From CAG-103 sp963627135 (GTDB lineage Bacteria > Bacillota > Clostridia > Oscillospirales > Oscillospiraceae), in contig CAVFZY010000036.1 in NCBI GenBank assembly GCA_963627135.1, forward strand, positions 1 to 33,508: a DNA stretch of 33,508 nt. The letters run 5' to 3'. The translations under genes and the position numbers were made by a program. Below the pieces are notes generated by a model. The model saw only the letters and a program-made list of their open reading frames with translations, had not been told where the DNA came from and searched no databases. Below, in pieces: positions 1 to 7,346 of the stretch; within the stretch, counting starts at the first letter, position 1; each line of letters begins with the position of its first letter.

Positions 1-54
1 AATAACTGCCTTCGTGTAGGTGGAACCTACGTCGCATCCGCCAAAGTATTTCAT
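1..54 (-). CDS. 2-hydroxyacyl-CoA dehydratase activator (BadF/BadG/BcrA/BcrD/HgdC ATPase), 5' end only
   Basis: Only the first 18 codons lie in the window. They read MKYFGGCDVGSTYTKAVI, the phosphate-1 loop (DVGST.TKA) of the ASKHA-fold ATPases that activate 2-hydroxyacyl-CoA dehydratases and benzoyl-CoA reductases. In the family this dimeric [4Fe-4S] protein couples ATP hydrolysis to transfer of one low-potential electron to the dehydratase. The ATG is preceded by a GGAGG ribosome site with suitable spacing. The gene follows the two dehydratase subunits on the same strand after 57 bp, so it probably belongs to the same operon. Usual gene order puts the activator first (hgdC-A-B); here it is last. 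The rest lies beyond the left edge. Confidence 0.85.
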   Translation of the reverse strand, partial: MKYFGGCDVGSTYTKAVI

Positions 55-111
55 AGTATTTACTTCCTCCTGAATGTTTTTTATGTCCGATATACGTTCA
101 AATGATCCGAA

Positions 112-1860
112 TTACCAGGTGACCTCGTCATCGATGTCGATGAGCGTCGGGTCGACCGGCTCCGCGTGCATGACGTTGGCCATGTAGTTATTCACACGGC
201 CGCGCATGTCCTTACGGGAAACGGTACGCGGATCCATCAGGTCGTGCTCGACCCAGATCAGGTGAATGCCGAGCTCACGAGCCTGATCGTCGAACAGGCC
301 CTGCAGGCCGGCCATCGTCTTGCAGCAGACGTGCTGATACATGATGACGACGTTCGCGTTGAAGTTCTCGCACTGTCTCCACAGCTCGCCCAGAACATGA
401 TCGTGGCCGCCGTTGGTGTGGCGACGCATGACCATGCGCTCGTACAGACGGCAGAGGTCGTTGATGGCCTCATCCTTGTCGGTGGTGTTGAGCATCTTGG
501 TCATGTTCAGCGCTTCCATCTCGGTCAGCGCGTAAATGCCCCAGCAGTTGGCCAGCCAGTTGGAGAAGTTGGCATAGAAGTGAGCCGGGCAGCTCCAGAT
601 GAGCGCACGGTACTTCTCATAGCCGCCGACGTAAGCGGGCAGCTTCTTCTCGTAGGTCTCCATCATGGTCTTGCAGATCTTGCGCTGCGTCTTCAGACCT
701 TCGGGGAACAGGCCGCCGTCCATCTCATAGTTCCACTTACGGAACAGCTCAAAGGAGGAACCGACCAGCTGCGGATAATGGGTCTTGTTGATCTCCCACT
801 TCTCCATCTCGAGTCTGGTGCACTCGTTCATCTTCTCCATGGTGGCAAAGTAAGTGTCCCAGTTCCAGGTCTCGCCGGTGAGGCCTTCGACCCAGTGGAT
901 GCAATCCTTCATGTCGGCAGCCGCCATCTCGGTGGTGTCCTCGTCGTCGTAACGGACGGGCATGCACAGCGGGTAGGTCGGCATGAACTTGCTGAAGCGG
1001 CGATCCTGGAAGGACGTCGCCATGACGGAACCGTCGCACGGCATGGAGGAGGCGATGAAGCCCTGGCCGCACATCGGGTACTCGTCCTTGACCGCGCAGC
1101 CGCACTCAGCCGTCGGCAGCGGGCAGGTATCGGACGGGAGGCCGTAGCTCTCGATAGCGTCGATGTACGGGATGAGGGTCAGCTGGTCCATTTCGGAGAC
1201 CATGAAGACCGGGATCATCTGGTACGGAATGCCGAGCAGATTCGGGAAGCCGGCCATCATCTGCGCCATCGTCATTTCGTCGAACATGATGATGCGCTTG
1301 TTGATCTTCTGGTTGCCGCCGATCTTCGCGTCCGCCATGATCAGGTTGGCGATCAGATCCTCGGCCCAGTGGGTAATGGCGACCCACATATCAAAGTCAG
1401 CCTGCAGCAGCTTGCCGCGGCGGCCAAACACGCTGCGGTCGACCACAGCCGGGGTGGCCAGATAGGAAGCGAACCAGTGGTACTCGAACACGGCCAGCAG
1501 AATGGACATGGGGTCCTTCATGACCATGTTGAGCATGCCGCCCCAAATTTTCAGCCAGCCGACGAAGTCGTAGCCGACACTCTTGAGTCCCTTCCACTCA
1601 CGGCGGGCAAAGGCGATGGCGTCTTTCTTATACAGGTAACCGAGATGACGGTCGCCGTTCATGAGCCAATCGATCTTGGCGCTGGTGTCCATGTCGGCAA
1701 ATGCCTTGAACTCGGCCGAGATGCGGTCCTTATCGCGCTGGAGGCTCAGCTTGGTCTTCGCAGCGACCTGCTGCCAGTCGATATCCTGGATCATGCCCTT
1801 CCAGACCTTCAGGTCGGAGGGGACATTTTTCTTCATCCATGCAATGTTACTTTTCAGCAT
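112..1860 (-). CDS. 2-hydroxyacyl-CoA dehydratase family protein, large subunit (582 aa)
   Basis: Predicted subunit of a (R)-2-hydroxyacyl-CoA dehydratase or related benzoyl-CoA-reductase-type enzyme, cytoplasmic and oxygen sensitive. Members remove water from 2-hydroxyacyl-CoA, often in amino-acid fermentation, after one-electron activation. Cysteine-containing stretches (DTCPLPTAECG, YPMCGQGF, SMPCDGS near residues 240-280, HVCCKTMAGL near 510) could supply [4Fe-4S] ligands. At 582 aa it is clearly longer than the roughly 380-480 aa usual for HgdA/HgdB. Its ATG directly abuts the stop codon of the 401-aa partner, and an AAGGAGG ribosome site lies inside the end of that gene, so the two are translationally coupled. 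The substrate cannot be read from sequence. Assignment rests on context and cysteine pattern and is less direct than for the partner. Confidence 0.72.
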   Translation of the reverse strand: MLKSNIAWMKKNVPSDLKVWKGMIQDIDWQQVAAKTKLSLQRDKDRISAEFKAFADMDTSAKIDWLMNGDRHLGYLYKKDAIAFARREWKGLKSVGYDFVGWLKIWGGMLNMVMKDPMSILLAVFEYHWFASYLATPAVVDRSVFGRRGKLLQADFDMWVAITHWAEDLIANLIMADAKIGGNQKINKRIIMFDEMTMAQMMAGFPNLLGIPYQMIPVFMVSEMDQLTLIPYIDAIESYGLPSDTCPLPTAECGCAVKDEYPMCGQGFIASSMPCDGSVMATSFQDRRFSKFMPTYPLCMPVRYDDEDTTEMAAADMKDCIHWVEGLTGETWNWDTYFATMEKMNECTRLEMEKWEINKTHYPQLVGSSFELFRKWNYEMDGGLFPEGLKTQRKICKTMMETYEKKLPAYVGGYEKYRALIWSCPAHFYANFSNWLANCWGIYALTEMEALNMTKMLNTTDKDEAINDLCRLYERMVMRRHTNGGHDHVLGELWRQCENFNANVVIMYQHVCCKTMAGLQGLFDDQARELGIHLIWVEHDLMDPRTVSRKDMRGRVNNYMANVMHAEPVDPTLIDIDDEVTW

Positions 1861-3066
1861 TTACTTGCCCTCCTTCGCAGCCTTATGAATCTGCTTGATC
1901 TCAAGGCTCTCGACAAAGGCCTGCAGTCTCGTGCGGAGCTGACCGGAGGAGCGAGCCATGTACGGGCGGTCGATGGACAGAACCGGCCAGCCATACTCTT
2001 CGTTCATAATGTGGCTTGCCAGCGCGCGCTCGAATGCCCAGAAATCGCAGAACTTCATGGATTCGTAGATGATGCCTTCGGCACCGTTCTCGGTGGCGAG
2101 ACGGTTGATCGTGTCGCGGCGCTCCTGGATCTTCTCCTGGCTCATGTAGCGCGGGCACTGGGAGGTCTTCAGGTAGTGGGCGCAGATCTGCGTGAGGACG
2201 TCGTCCGTGTCGTTGAGCTCGATGACTTCACGGCCCGGGGTGCTGCCGAAGCAGAAACGGTCGGCAACGATCATCGCGCCGGCGTCTTCGACCATGCGGG
2301 TCATGTCGAGGTCGTCGATCTCGGAGCCGATGAGGGCCACGCGGCAGCGGTACCACGGCTTGGCGTCGACTTTTCTCTTCTTGATCTCTGCCAGCGTTTC
2401 CTTCAGATACGGAAGAATCTTGCCCTTCGGGCAGCAGTAAGTAACCAGGTTGAGGACGTGGAACTCATAACCGGTGATGGGCGGATTCTCCAGCTTGCGC
2501 ATATCGCCGATCTCGGTGATGATCTTGCAGACCTCGTTGTGTTCGGCAACAGCCTTGCGCAGCGCCTCGTCGGACGTATCGACGCCGTAGGTCTCGGCCA
2601 GAACGTTCAGGAAGCGGTTGCGGATCTGCGTGACGTAGTGCTTGAGGGTGTAGTCCTTGACTTTGTACGGGATGTCGCAGTGGGTAACGAACATCTTCTT
2701 GTTAGGCATATCGGGGGCAGCGACCAGCTCGATGTTCTCCATGCAGCGGTTCATCTCCGCGCAGGCGTCCACACCAGCGATGGCGTCGAGGAAGTTATAG
2801 CCGCCCTCGATCGCACGCTCCACGAGTGCTCTGCAGTACTCGCAGGTATAGTTGGACATGTAGTAGGATGCGATGTCGAATGAACCTGTCTTCGGCGCAC
2901 GAAGTCTGACCGAGAAACAGTTGTCTACATTGAGGACCACTTCGGGCATGTGATAGCAAGTGTAAGCGATGGGGTGCATACCCTCATCCTTGGCCTGCTG
3001 CACGAGCTCGTTGTTGGCGCTGTCAAGAAGGTTCTCAAAGTAGATCAGATGCTTTAAATCCTTCAA
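1861..3066 (-). CDS. 2-hydroxyacyl-CoA dehydratase subunit (HgdB/FldC-like, 401 aa)
   Basis: First gene of the minus-strand dehydratase operon. Length (401 aa) and layout fit the HgdB/BcrC-like subunit: a Cys-rich N-terminal half (TCYHMPEV, NYTCEYCRALVERA), a central Rossmann-like part with RCRVALIGSEIDD near residue 240, and a C-terminal FCDFWAFER segment. In the family these subunits hold the [4Fe-4S] cluster and bind the acyl-CoA. Translation appears to begin at TTG (3066-3064), preceded by AGAGGTG about 6 nt upstream; no in-frame ATG is better placed. The gene runs directly into the 582-aa partner with zero spacing. Whether the substrate is 2-hydroxyglutaryl-, lactoyl-, phenyllactyl- or another CoA ester is not determinable here. 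Confidence 0.8.
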   Translation of the reverse strand: MKDLKHLIYFENLLDSANNELVQQAKDEGMHPIAYTCYHMPEVVLNVDNCFSVRLRAPKTGSFDIASYYMSNYTCEYCRALVERAIEGGYNFLDAIAGVDACAEMNRCMENIELVAAPDMPNKKMFVTHCDIPYKVKDYTLKHYVTQIRNRFLNVLAETYGVDTSDEALRKAVAEHNEVCKIITEIGDMRKLENPPITGYEFHVLNLVTYCCPKGKILPYLKETLAEIKKRKVDAKPWYRCRVALIGSEIDDLDMTRMVEDAGAMIVADRFCFGSTPGREVIELNDTDDVLTQICAHYLKTSQCPRYMSQEKIQERRDTINRLATENGAEGIIYESMKFCDFWAFERALASHIMNEEYGWPVLSIDRPYMARSSGQLRTRLQAFVESLEIKQIHKAAKEGK

Positions 3067-3432
3067 ATGTTACACCTCTTCTTCCCTTTTTTATGGTTTT
3101 CGTTTGATTGGGCTCGCCGGGGGCGTTCCCCCATGGTGGTCACGGACACGGGAAGCAGTCGCTGTGATCCCGGCCGAAACGTGCGGTTCTCCGAAGCGTA
3201 CCACCCTTATGTAACACTTCAAAGCATTCCGTCCGAAAACGCAAGGATAGCTTCCGTTATCACGTCAACAGATTAACATATTCGCGCACAATTTACAAGC
3301 CTTTTATCACATCGCGGGGCAAAAAATTGTTGATTCTTACAAGAGGATATGATAAACTTTTGATAATCCATTCAGAGCAGGGTGATTTTTCCGCACGGCG
3401 GCCCTGCCCCACTTCAGAAAGGAGTGTTTCCC
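3067..3432. other. divergent intergenic region (366 bp) between dehydratase operon and His-rich gene
   Basis: No convincing gene. It must carry the minus-strand promoter of the dehydratase operon (candidate at 3270-3298) with a leader of about 200 nt, and the plus-strand promoter of the His-rich gene. For the latter, AT-rich elements at 3327-3365 (TTGTTG, TATGAT, TTGATAAT) offer several weak alternatives. The minus-strand leader contains AAGGGTGGTACG, reminiscent of a T-box core, but lacks the rest of a T-box. Confidence 0.5.
3270..3298 (-). promoter_or_regulatory. candidate sigma-A promoter for the dehydratase operon
   Basis: On the minus strand TTGTAA (3298-3293) and TAATCT (3275-3270) are separated by 17 bp. 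The match is moderate, and the leader to the TTG start would be about 200 nt. Confidence 0.45.
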
Positions 3433-3714
3433 ATGCACGAACATGAACACGATCACGATCATGCACATCACTGCCACCCGCACAGCCATGAGCATACCGG
3501 CGACAAGCCGATGAGCCCCGAGGAAGTGCTGGCGCTGCTGAACTATATGCTCGACCACAACCGCCACCACGCCGACGAGCTGCACGACATCTGCCACGCG
3601 CTGGAAGATGAGGGTAAGGCCGAGGCGGCCGAGGCGCTGGCCGAGGCACTGCATGCATTTGACCACGGCAATGACAAGCTCGAAAAAGCCCTCGAGCTTG
3701 CCAAACAGGCATAA
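3433..3714 (+). CDS. histidine-rich small metal-binding protein (93 aa)
   Basis: The first 21 residues contain 11 histidines (MHEHEHDHDHAHHCHPHSHEH) plus a cysteine, a tail of the kind that binds Ni, Zn or Co in metal storage proteins and metallochaperones. Residues about 28-93 form an amphipathic, Ala/Glu/Leu-rich helical region with more His residues (YMLDHNRHHADELHDICHALEDEG), suggesting a small helical bundle. The ATG at 3433 is chosen because AGAAAGGAG lies 8 nt upstream; an in-frame upstream extension exists but has no ribosome site. The CooT-family gene follows after 23 bp, so the pair probably forms an operon. I do not recognise a named family. Metal binding is inferred from composition; metal identity is unknown, with nickel favoured by the neighbour. 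Confidence 0.8.
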   Translation: MHEHEHDHDHAHHCHPHSHEHTGDKPMSPEEVLALLNYMLDHNRHHADELHDICHALEDEGKAEAAEALAEALHAFDHGNDKLEKALELAKQA

Positions 3715-3737
3715 CGGGTAAAAAGGAGCGAACGACC

Positions 3738-3926
3738 ATGTGTCTTTCTGATGCATATGAGATCCGAGACGGCAAACAGAACCTTGTCTGCTCGCGCGTG
3801 TGCAACGTGTCCGCCGACGGCGAGAACGTCACGCTGACCGACCTGATGGGGATCCGCAAGATCATCCCCGGCAAACTCAAGAAAGTGGACCTGATGAGCA
3901 ACGTCATCCTCATCGAGCCCTGCTGA
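3738..3926 (+). CDS. CooT-family nickel-binding protein (62 aa)
   Basis: Short beta-rich protein starting MCLSDAYEIRDG and ending LKKVDLMSNVILIEPC. It matches the CooT family: MC start, central VTLTDLMG, and the Ile-Pro-Gly then VDL segment. CooT was described as a small nickel-binding accessory protein of carbon monoxide dehydrogenase maturation, and the conserved Cys2 is implicated in metal binding; many homologues occur outside CO operons. Here the partner is a His-rich protein rather than cooC/cooJ, though CooJ is also His-rich, so the pair may be a CooT-CooJ-like nickel module. AAAAGGAG lies 8-10 nt before the ATG, and a strong terminator follows. No CODH, hydrogenase or urease genes are in the window. 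Confidence 0.8.
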   Translation: MCLSDAYEIRDGKQNLVCSRVCNVSADGENVTLTDLMGIRKIIPGKLKKVDLMSNVILIEPC

Positions 3927-3940
3927 AACGCAGCTGCCAG

Positions 3941-3972
3941 CCGGCGCCTGGGAAATCCGGGCGCCGGTTTTT
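3941..3972 (+). terminator. intrinsic terminator after the CooT gene
   Basis: Perfect 8-bp stem CCGGCGCC/GGCGCCGG with an 11-nt loop, followed by TTTTTC. Confidence 0.85.
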
Positions 3973-3996
3973 CTTTGCTCCAGATGAAAGTTTTCC

Positions 3997-4025
3997 TTGC
4001 ATTTTCCTGACCTTTCTTTTATAGT
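3997..4025 (+). promoter_or_regulatory. sigma-A promoter for mntP
   Basis: TTGCAT, 17-bp spacer, TATAGT. The start site would be near 4032, leaving a leader of only about 25 nt. That is too short for the yybP-ykoY manganese riboswitch that controls many mntP genes. Confidence 0.8.
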
Positions 4026-4057
4026 ATAGGGAATCTGCACAAAGGGGATGTGAAGAT

Positions 4058-4621
4058 ATGGGGTTTTGGGAACTGGTCGTGCTGGCAGTCGGCCTGTCGA
4101 TGGACGCGTTTGCCGTCTCCATCTGCAAGGGGCTGGCGCTGCAGCGCGTATCGTGGAAGGAATGCTGCATCGCCGGAGCGTGGTTCGGCGGTTTTCAGGC
4201 GCTCATGCCGTTGCTGGGCTATCTGCTCGGCACACAGTTTGAGCGGTTTGTCACCTCCGTCGATCACTGGATCGCATTCGTGCTGCTGGGCATCATCGGC
4301 GGCAATATGATCCGTGAGGCGTTGTCCAAGGACGAGGATAAGCTCGACGGCTCGCTCGCGTTCAAGACCATGCTTCTGCTCGCCGTCGCGACAAGCATCG
4401 ACGCGCTCGCCGTCGGCATCACGTTCGCGTTCCTGCCCGGCACGCGCATCGTGCCCGCCGTGGCGCTCATCGGCTCGATCACCTTCGTCTTTTCCGCGGC
4501 CGGCATCCGGCTTGGCAACGTGTTCGGCCTGCGCTACAAGCGCAAGGCCGAGTTCGCCGGCGGCGTGATCCTCATTCTGCTCGGCGCAAAGATTCTGCTC
4601 GAGCACCTCGGCGTTTTGTAA
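4058..4621 (+). CDS. mntP: manganese efflux pump MntP (187 aa)
   Basis: Six-helix membrane protein of the MntP family, which exports Mn(II). It shows the internal two-fold repeat of the family with the paired motifs SMDAFAVSICKG (near residues 14-25) and TSIDALAVGITFAF (near 110-123), whose Asp residues are functionally important in MntP. The length is typical (about 185-190 aa). The ATG has AAAGGGG 8-10 nt upstream. The gene has its own promoter and terminator, so it is a single-gene unit although it sits next to a His-rich/CooT pair, giving a small metal-handling neighbourhood. Confidence 0.93.
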   Translation: MGFWELVVLAVGLSMDAFAVSICKGLALQRVSWKECCIAGAWFGGFQALMPLLGYLLGTQFERFVTSVDHWIAFVLLGIIGGNMIREALSKDEDKLDGSLAFKTMLLLAVATSIDALAVGITFAFLPGTRIVPAVALIGSITFVFSAAGIRLGNVFGLRYKRKAEFAGGVILILLGAKILLEHLGVL

Positions 4622-4636
4622 AAAAGACCCTTTTTA

Positions 4637-4669
4637 CTCCACAATCCTGTCCGGATTGTGGAGTTTTTT
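4637..4669 (+). terminator. intrinsic terminator after mntP
   Basis: Perfect 11-bp stem CTCCACAATCC/GGATTGTGGAG with 5-nt loop, followed by TTTTTT. Confidence 0.92.
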
Positions 4670-4842
4670 CTCGCTTTGTGCGTTTGAAGACAAGTTTTCA
4701 CATCCGCGTGAATATGTTGAATTGACAGCAAAAATTCTCCAATTCAGGGAAGGAAAAAGCGGAAAATCTGCACAACAATTTCTTTCACATTTGTTGAAAA
4801 AGACAATTTTTTTACGTCGGAAAAAGATTTGACCAGTTTCTC

Positions 4843-4871
4843 TTGCGATTTTGTGAAATTTAAGATATAGT
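4843..4871 (+). promoter_or_regulatory. sigma-A promoter for the repeat-rich membrane protein gene
   Basis: TTGCGA, 17-bp spacer, TATAGT. It lies in an AT-rich 258-bp gap (4670-4927) in which I see no gene; a weak CAACAA/TTGTTG inverted repeat occurs at 4773-4796. Confidence 0.7.
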
Positions 4872-4927
4872 TTAGGTCAAGCGTTCGGTATTAGACTGAA
4901 AAATGCTTAAATGAGTGGAGGAACGAC

Positions 4928-6424
4928 ATGAAAAAAGTATTACTCACGATCATCAGCGTCTGCCTGATCGCTGCGAGTATCTTCGGCCTGTTCGCCGGAG
5001 TGTCCAGCTTCAGCGACATCATGAATGTCAAAGAGTACAAGGAAAAGGACGCCGAAGAGGGTCTGGAGTCCATCGACACGCTCGATGCCGGTCTTGACCA
5101 GCTGCAAGAGAACGAGGACACCTACCTCGCCGGTGTGGACACCTACACCGCCGGCCTGATCTCTTACTCCGAGGGCAAGTCGACGCTCTCTGCGGGCTAT
5201 GCAGCCTACTACGCTGGCAAGAAGCAGCTTGAGGAAGGCAAGGCTGCCTACGCCGCCGGCAAGAAGCAGATCGAGGACAACACCCAGGCTTATAACGAAG
5301 GCAAGGCGCAGCTCGCCAAGATCGAGCCGCTCATGCCCTACGTCAACCAGTACGTGGAGTTCCGTGACGGCACCATCTCCAACCTCGCCGGTTTCTCGAC
5401 CGCACAGGCATGGTTCATCGCCGTCGTGCGTCCGGTCGCAGCCAACCTGGGTCTGACCATTCCGGACGATGTCACCGACCTGCCGGCTTACGTCCAGCAG
5501 ATGGTCGCGGACGGCAAAGCGCAGCTCAAGCAGTACGAAGACGGTCTGGCCCAGCTGGCCGAGGCCGAAAAGACCATCGCCGCCGGCGAAGCCCAGCTGG
5601 CCGAGGCCGAGAAGCAGCTTGCTCAGGGCGAAGTGGACCTCGCCAACGGCGGTTCCCAGCTGGCCGACGGCAAGAAGCAGCTCAGCACCTTTGAAGACGG
5701 CTGCGCCCAGGTCGCTGCCGGCTGCGAGCTTCTGCTCAGCCAGCCCGCTTACATGAACGATGAAGGCAACGGCGACAAGGTCATGTGCCCGAGCGTTGCC
5801 GACATCCTCAAAGAGCGCTACGGCGACAACTTCTCCATCTGGGAGCTCGACGACAATGGTGAGATCCGCGTCGTCAACGGCTGCCAGTACCTCAACCTCG
5901 AAAACTGCCGCGCCGTCGGTCAGGCCGGCCGTGACTACATCTCCGTCTACCAGACCGCTGCCGTCACGAAGGAAGTTATGGGCAGACTCGGCGTCGTCGC
6001 CACGATGCTCATCGCGTCCGTCCTCGGTCTCATCGCGGGGCTGTTCGGCATTCTGTCCGTGATCCGCATCAGCAAGGGCAAGATCGTGACCGCTTCCGTC
6101 TGCGGCATCACCTCCGCCGTCATCGCCGCTGCCGGCAACGTCATCGGCATGCTCACCGGCTACACCGGCTACACGTTCGCCTGCCGCTATGGCGAGGCCG
6201 GTGCCTACACCTATGAGTTCACGGGTCACACCCAGTTCGTGGCGATCGTCATTCTGGCCGTCGTCGCGATTCTGTTTGCGATCATCGCCTCCGTCGTCTC
6301 CGGCGCCTACAAGCGCTCCCAGAAGGCCGTCGCCGCCCAGGCTACCGCCGCTGCCGCTCCCGTGGCCGCTCCGGTCGCCGAGCCGGTCGCCGCTCCTGCT
6401 GAGGACGACAAGACCGCTGAGTAA
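4928..6424 (+). CDS. repeat-rich coiled-coil membrane protein (498 aa), function unknown
   Basis: An N-terminal membrane segment (residues 4-26) is followed by a long external helical region and three C-terminal membrane segments (about 355-378, 388-412, 437-460). The helical region has two blocks of degenerate repeats, about 50-130 (GKSTLSAGYAAYYAGKKQLEEGKAAY pattern in short units) and 195-265 (AEAEKTIAAGEAQL, AEAEKQLAQGEVDL), spaced by Gly every 7-14 residues. Such ladders occur in YhgE/Pip-type and other Firmicutes envelope proteins. Residues 465-498 form an Ala/Pro/Val-rich cytoplasmic tail. Start chosen by GGAGGAACGAC upstream. It stands alone between its own promoter and a strong terminator. 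I do not recognise a specific family; an envelope role such as tethering or export is only inference. Confidence 0.8.
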   Translation: MKKVLLTIISVCLIAASIFGLFAGVSSFSDIMNVKEYKEKDAEEGLESIDTLDAGLDQLQENEDTYLAGVDTYTAGLISYSEGKSTLSAGYAAYYAGKKQLEEGKAAYAAGKKQIEDNTQAYNEGKAQLAKIEPLMPYVNQYVEFRDGTISNLAGFSTAQAWFIAVVRPVAANLGLTIPDDVTDLPAYVQQMVADGKAQLKQYEDGLAQLAEAEKTIAAGEAQLAEAEKQLAQGEVDLANGGSQLADGKKQLSTFEDGCAQVAAGCELLLSQPAYMNDEGNGDKVMCPSVADILKERYGDNFSIWELDDNGEIRVVNGCQYLNLENCRAVGQAGRDYISVYQTAAVTKEVMGRLGVVATMLIASVLGLIAGLFGILSVIRISKGKIVTASVCGITSAVIAAAGNVIGMLTGYTGYTFACRYGEAGAYTYEFTGHTQFVAIVILAVVAILFAIIASVVSGAYKRSQKAVAAQATAAAAPVAAPVAEPVAAPAEDDKTAE

Positions 6425-6440
6425 AGCACAGTATCTATAA

Positions 6441-6472
6441 AAATCTCCGGAGTCAGACTCCGGAGATTTTTT
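6441..6472. terminator. bidirectional intrinsic terminator
   Basis: Perfect 13-bp stem AAATCTCCGGAGT/ACTCCGGAGATTT with CAG loop and T-runs on both strands. It ends the plus-strand gene and can also serve ylmH from the other side. The following 128 bp (6473-6600) holds no gene that I can see. Confidence 0.92.
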
Positions 6473-6600
6473 ATGCGCGGCTGATTTGATTCGAGGCGGG
6501 CCTTGCCCCCTCGAGTTCCCCCGCGGCTCGTCCCTTTGCACTTGCGCATAGGTTTTTTGACACCCTCGCGCGGCCGCTTCTTTTCTTTGCAAAGGCGCAC

Positions 6601-7341
6601 TCACTGCCAGAGCTCTGCCGTGATGAACTGCCGCCCCTTGCGCGACATGCCGCCCACCTCCGTGACGCTGCCCTTGCCCGCGCCGCGCAGCGAAAGCACG
6701 TCGCCAGGCACGACCGGCGCGTCCGGCCGCAGGCACTCTGAATAGTTCAGGTGCACCGCGCCCGCGCGGATCTGCGCCGCGGCGCTCGTGCGCGAGAGGC
6801 GGAACATCCCGCTCACGACGGCATCCAGCCGCGCCGACTGCACCGTGAACGTCACAGGGCGCACCTTCCGTTCCGGCACCGGCACGGCAGCCAGCTCCAC
6901 GGCCGCCGCCTTCACGCCCGTGCGGCCCACCTGCTCCAGCTCCAGCAGCGCCGGGGCCACGCTCGGCAGGCAGAACACATACGCCTCGTGCGCCTGCACG
7001 AGAATGTCACCGACCCACTCACGCCGGACGCCGAGACCGAGGATCGCACCGAGATAGTCCCGGTGGCCGGGAGCGCCGAACAACGCCGAAACGTGCACGG
7101 CGCACAGGTGCTCCGCGGGGTCAAAGTCCTCGGCCGCGAGGTAAAACGGCAGGAAAAACGCCGCCTGCCGCTCGCAGTCTTCCCCGCCGCCGTGCAGCAC
7201 GAGCGTGCAGCCGCGGTGCCGGGCCCAGTTCGTGAGCGCGTACTGCTCCGCCGGCGTCAGAAACGCCGTGGACGTGACCGTCGCCGTGCGCTCACAGCGC
7301 TCGGCCAGATCGGCCGCGCGGCGCAGAAGATCTTCTTCCAT
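6601..7341 (-). CDS. ylmH: YlmH-family S4-domain RNA-binding protein (246 aa)
   Basis: Full-length YlmH homologue. The central HRDYLGAILGLGVRREWVGDI block (residues about 92-112) is characteristic, and the C-terminal S4 domain (about 170-235) contains RLDAVVSGMFRLSR and AAAQIRAGAVHLNY. YlmH binds the 50S subunit and in Bacillus subtilis acts in ribosome-associated quality control (RQC) like RqcP. It is usually found in the ylmEFGH-divIVA cell-division cluster; here it instead follows a GTPase-nuclease fusion gene. The ATG at 7341 is preferred, with GGGAGG 8 nt upstream. An in-frame GTG at 7350 would overlap the upstream stop codon. The intergenic gap is 5 nt and the ribosome site lies inside the upstream coding end, indicating translational coupling. 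The downstream bidirectional terminator likely ends the operon. Confidence 0.9.
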   Translation of the reverse strand: MEEDLLRRAADLAERCERTATVTSTAFLTPAEQYALTNWARHRGCTLVLHGGGEDCERQAAFFLPFYLAAEDFDPAEHLCAVHVSALFGAPGHRDYLGAILGLGVRREWVGDILVQAHEAYVFCLPSVAPALLELEQVGRTGVKAAAVELAAVPVPERKVRPVTFTVQSARLDAVVSGMFRLSRTSAAAQIRAGAVHLNYSECLRPDAPVVPGDVLSLRGAGKGSVTEVGGMSRKGRQFITAELWQ

Positions 7342-7346
7342 TGTCC

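Noticed and set aside
166..2883. 905-codon open frame on the plus strand
   Set aside because: It is antisense to the two dehydratase subunits, with no ribosome site and no recognisable motifs; long shadow frames are expected in GC-rich genes.
3067..3270. T-box-like AAGGGTGGTACG in the dehydratase operon leader
   Set aside because: No specifier stem, no full T-box core and no competing terminator/antiterminator could be found; the gene type is also not a usual T-box target.
4020..4057. yybP-ykoY manganese riboswitch before mntP
   Set aside because: The predicted leader is only about 25 nt, too short for the riboswitch.
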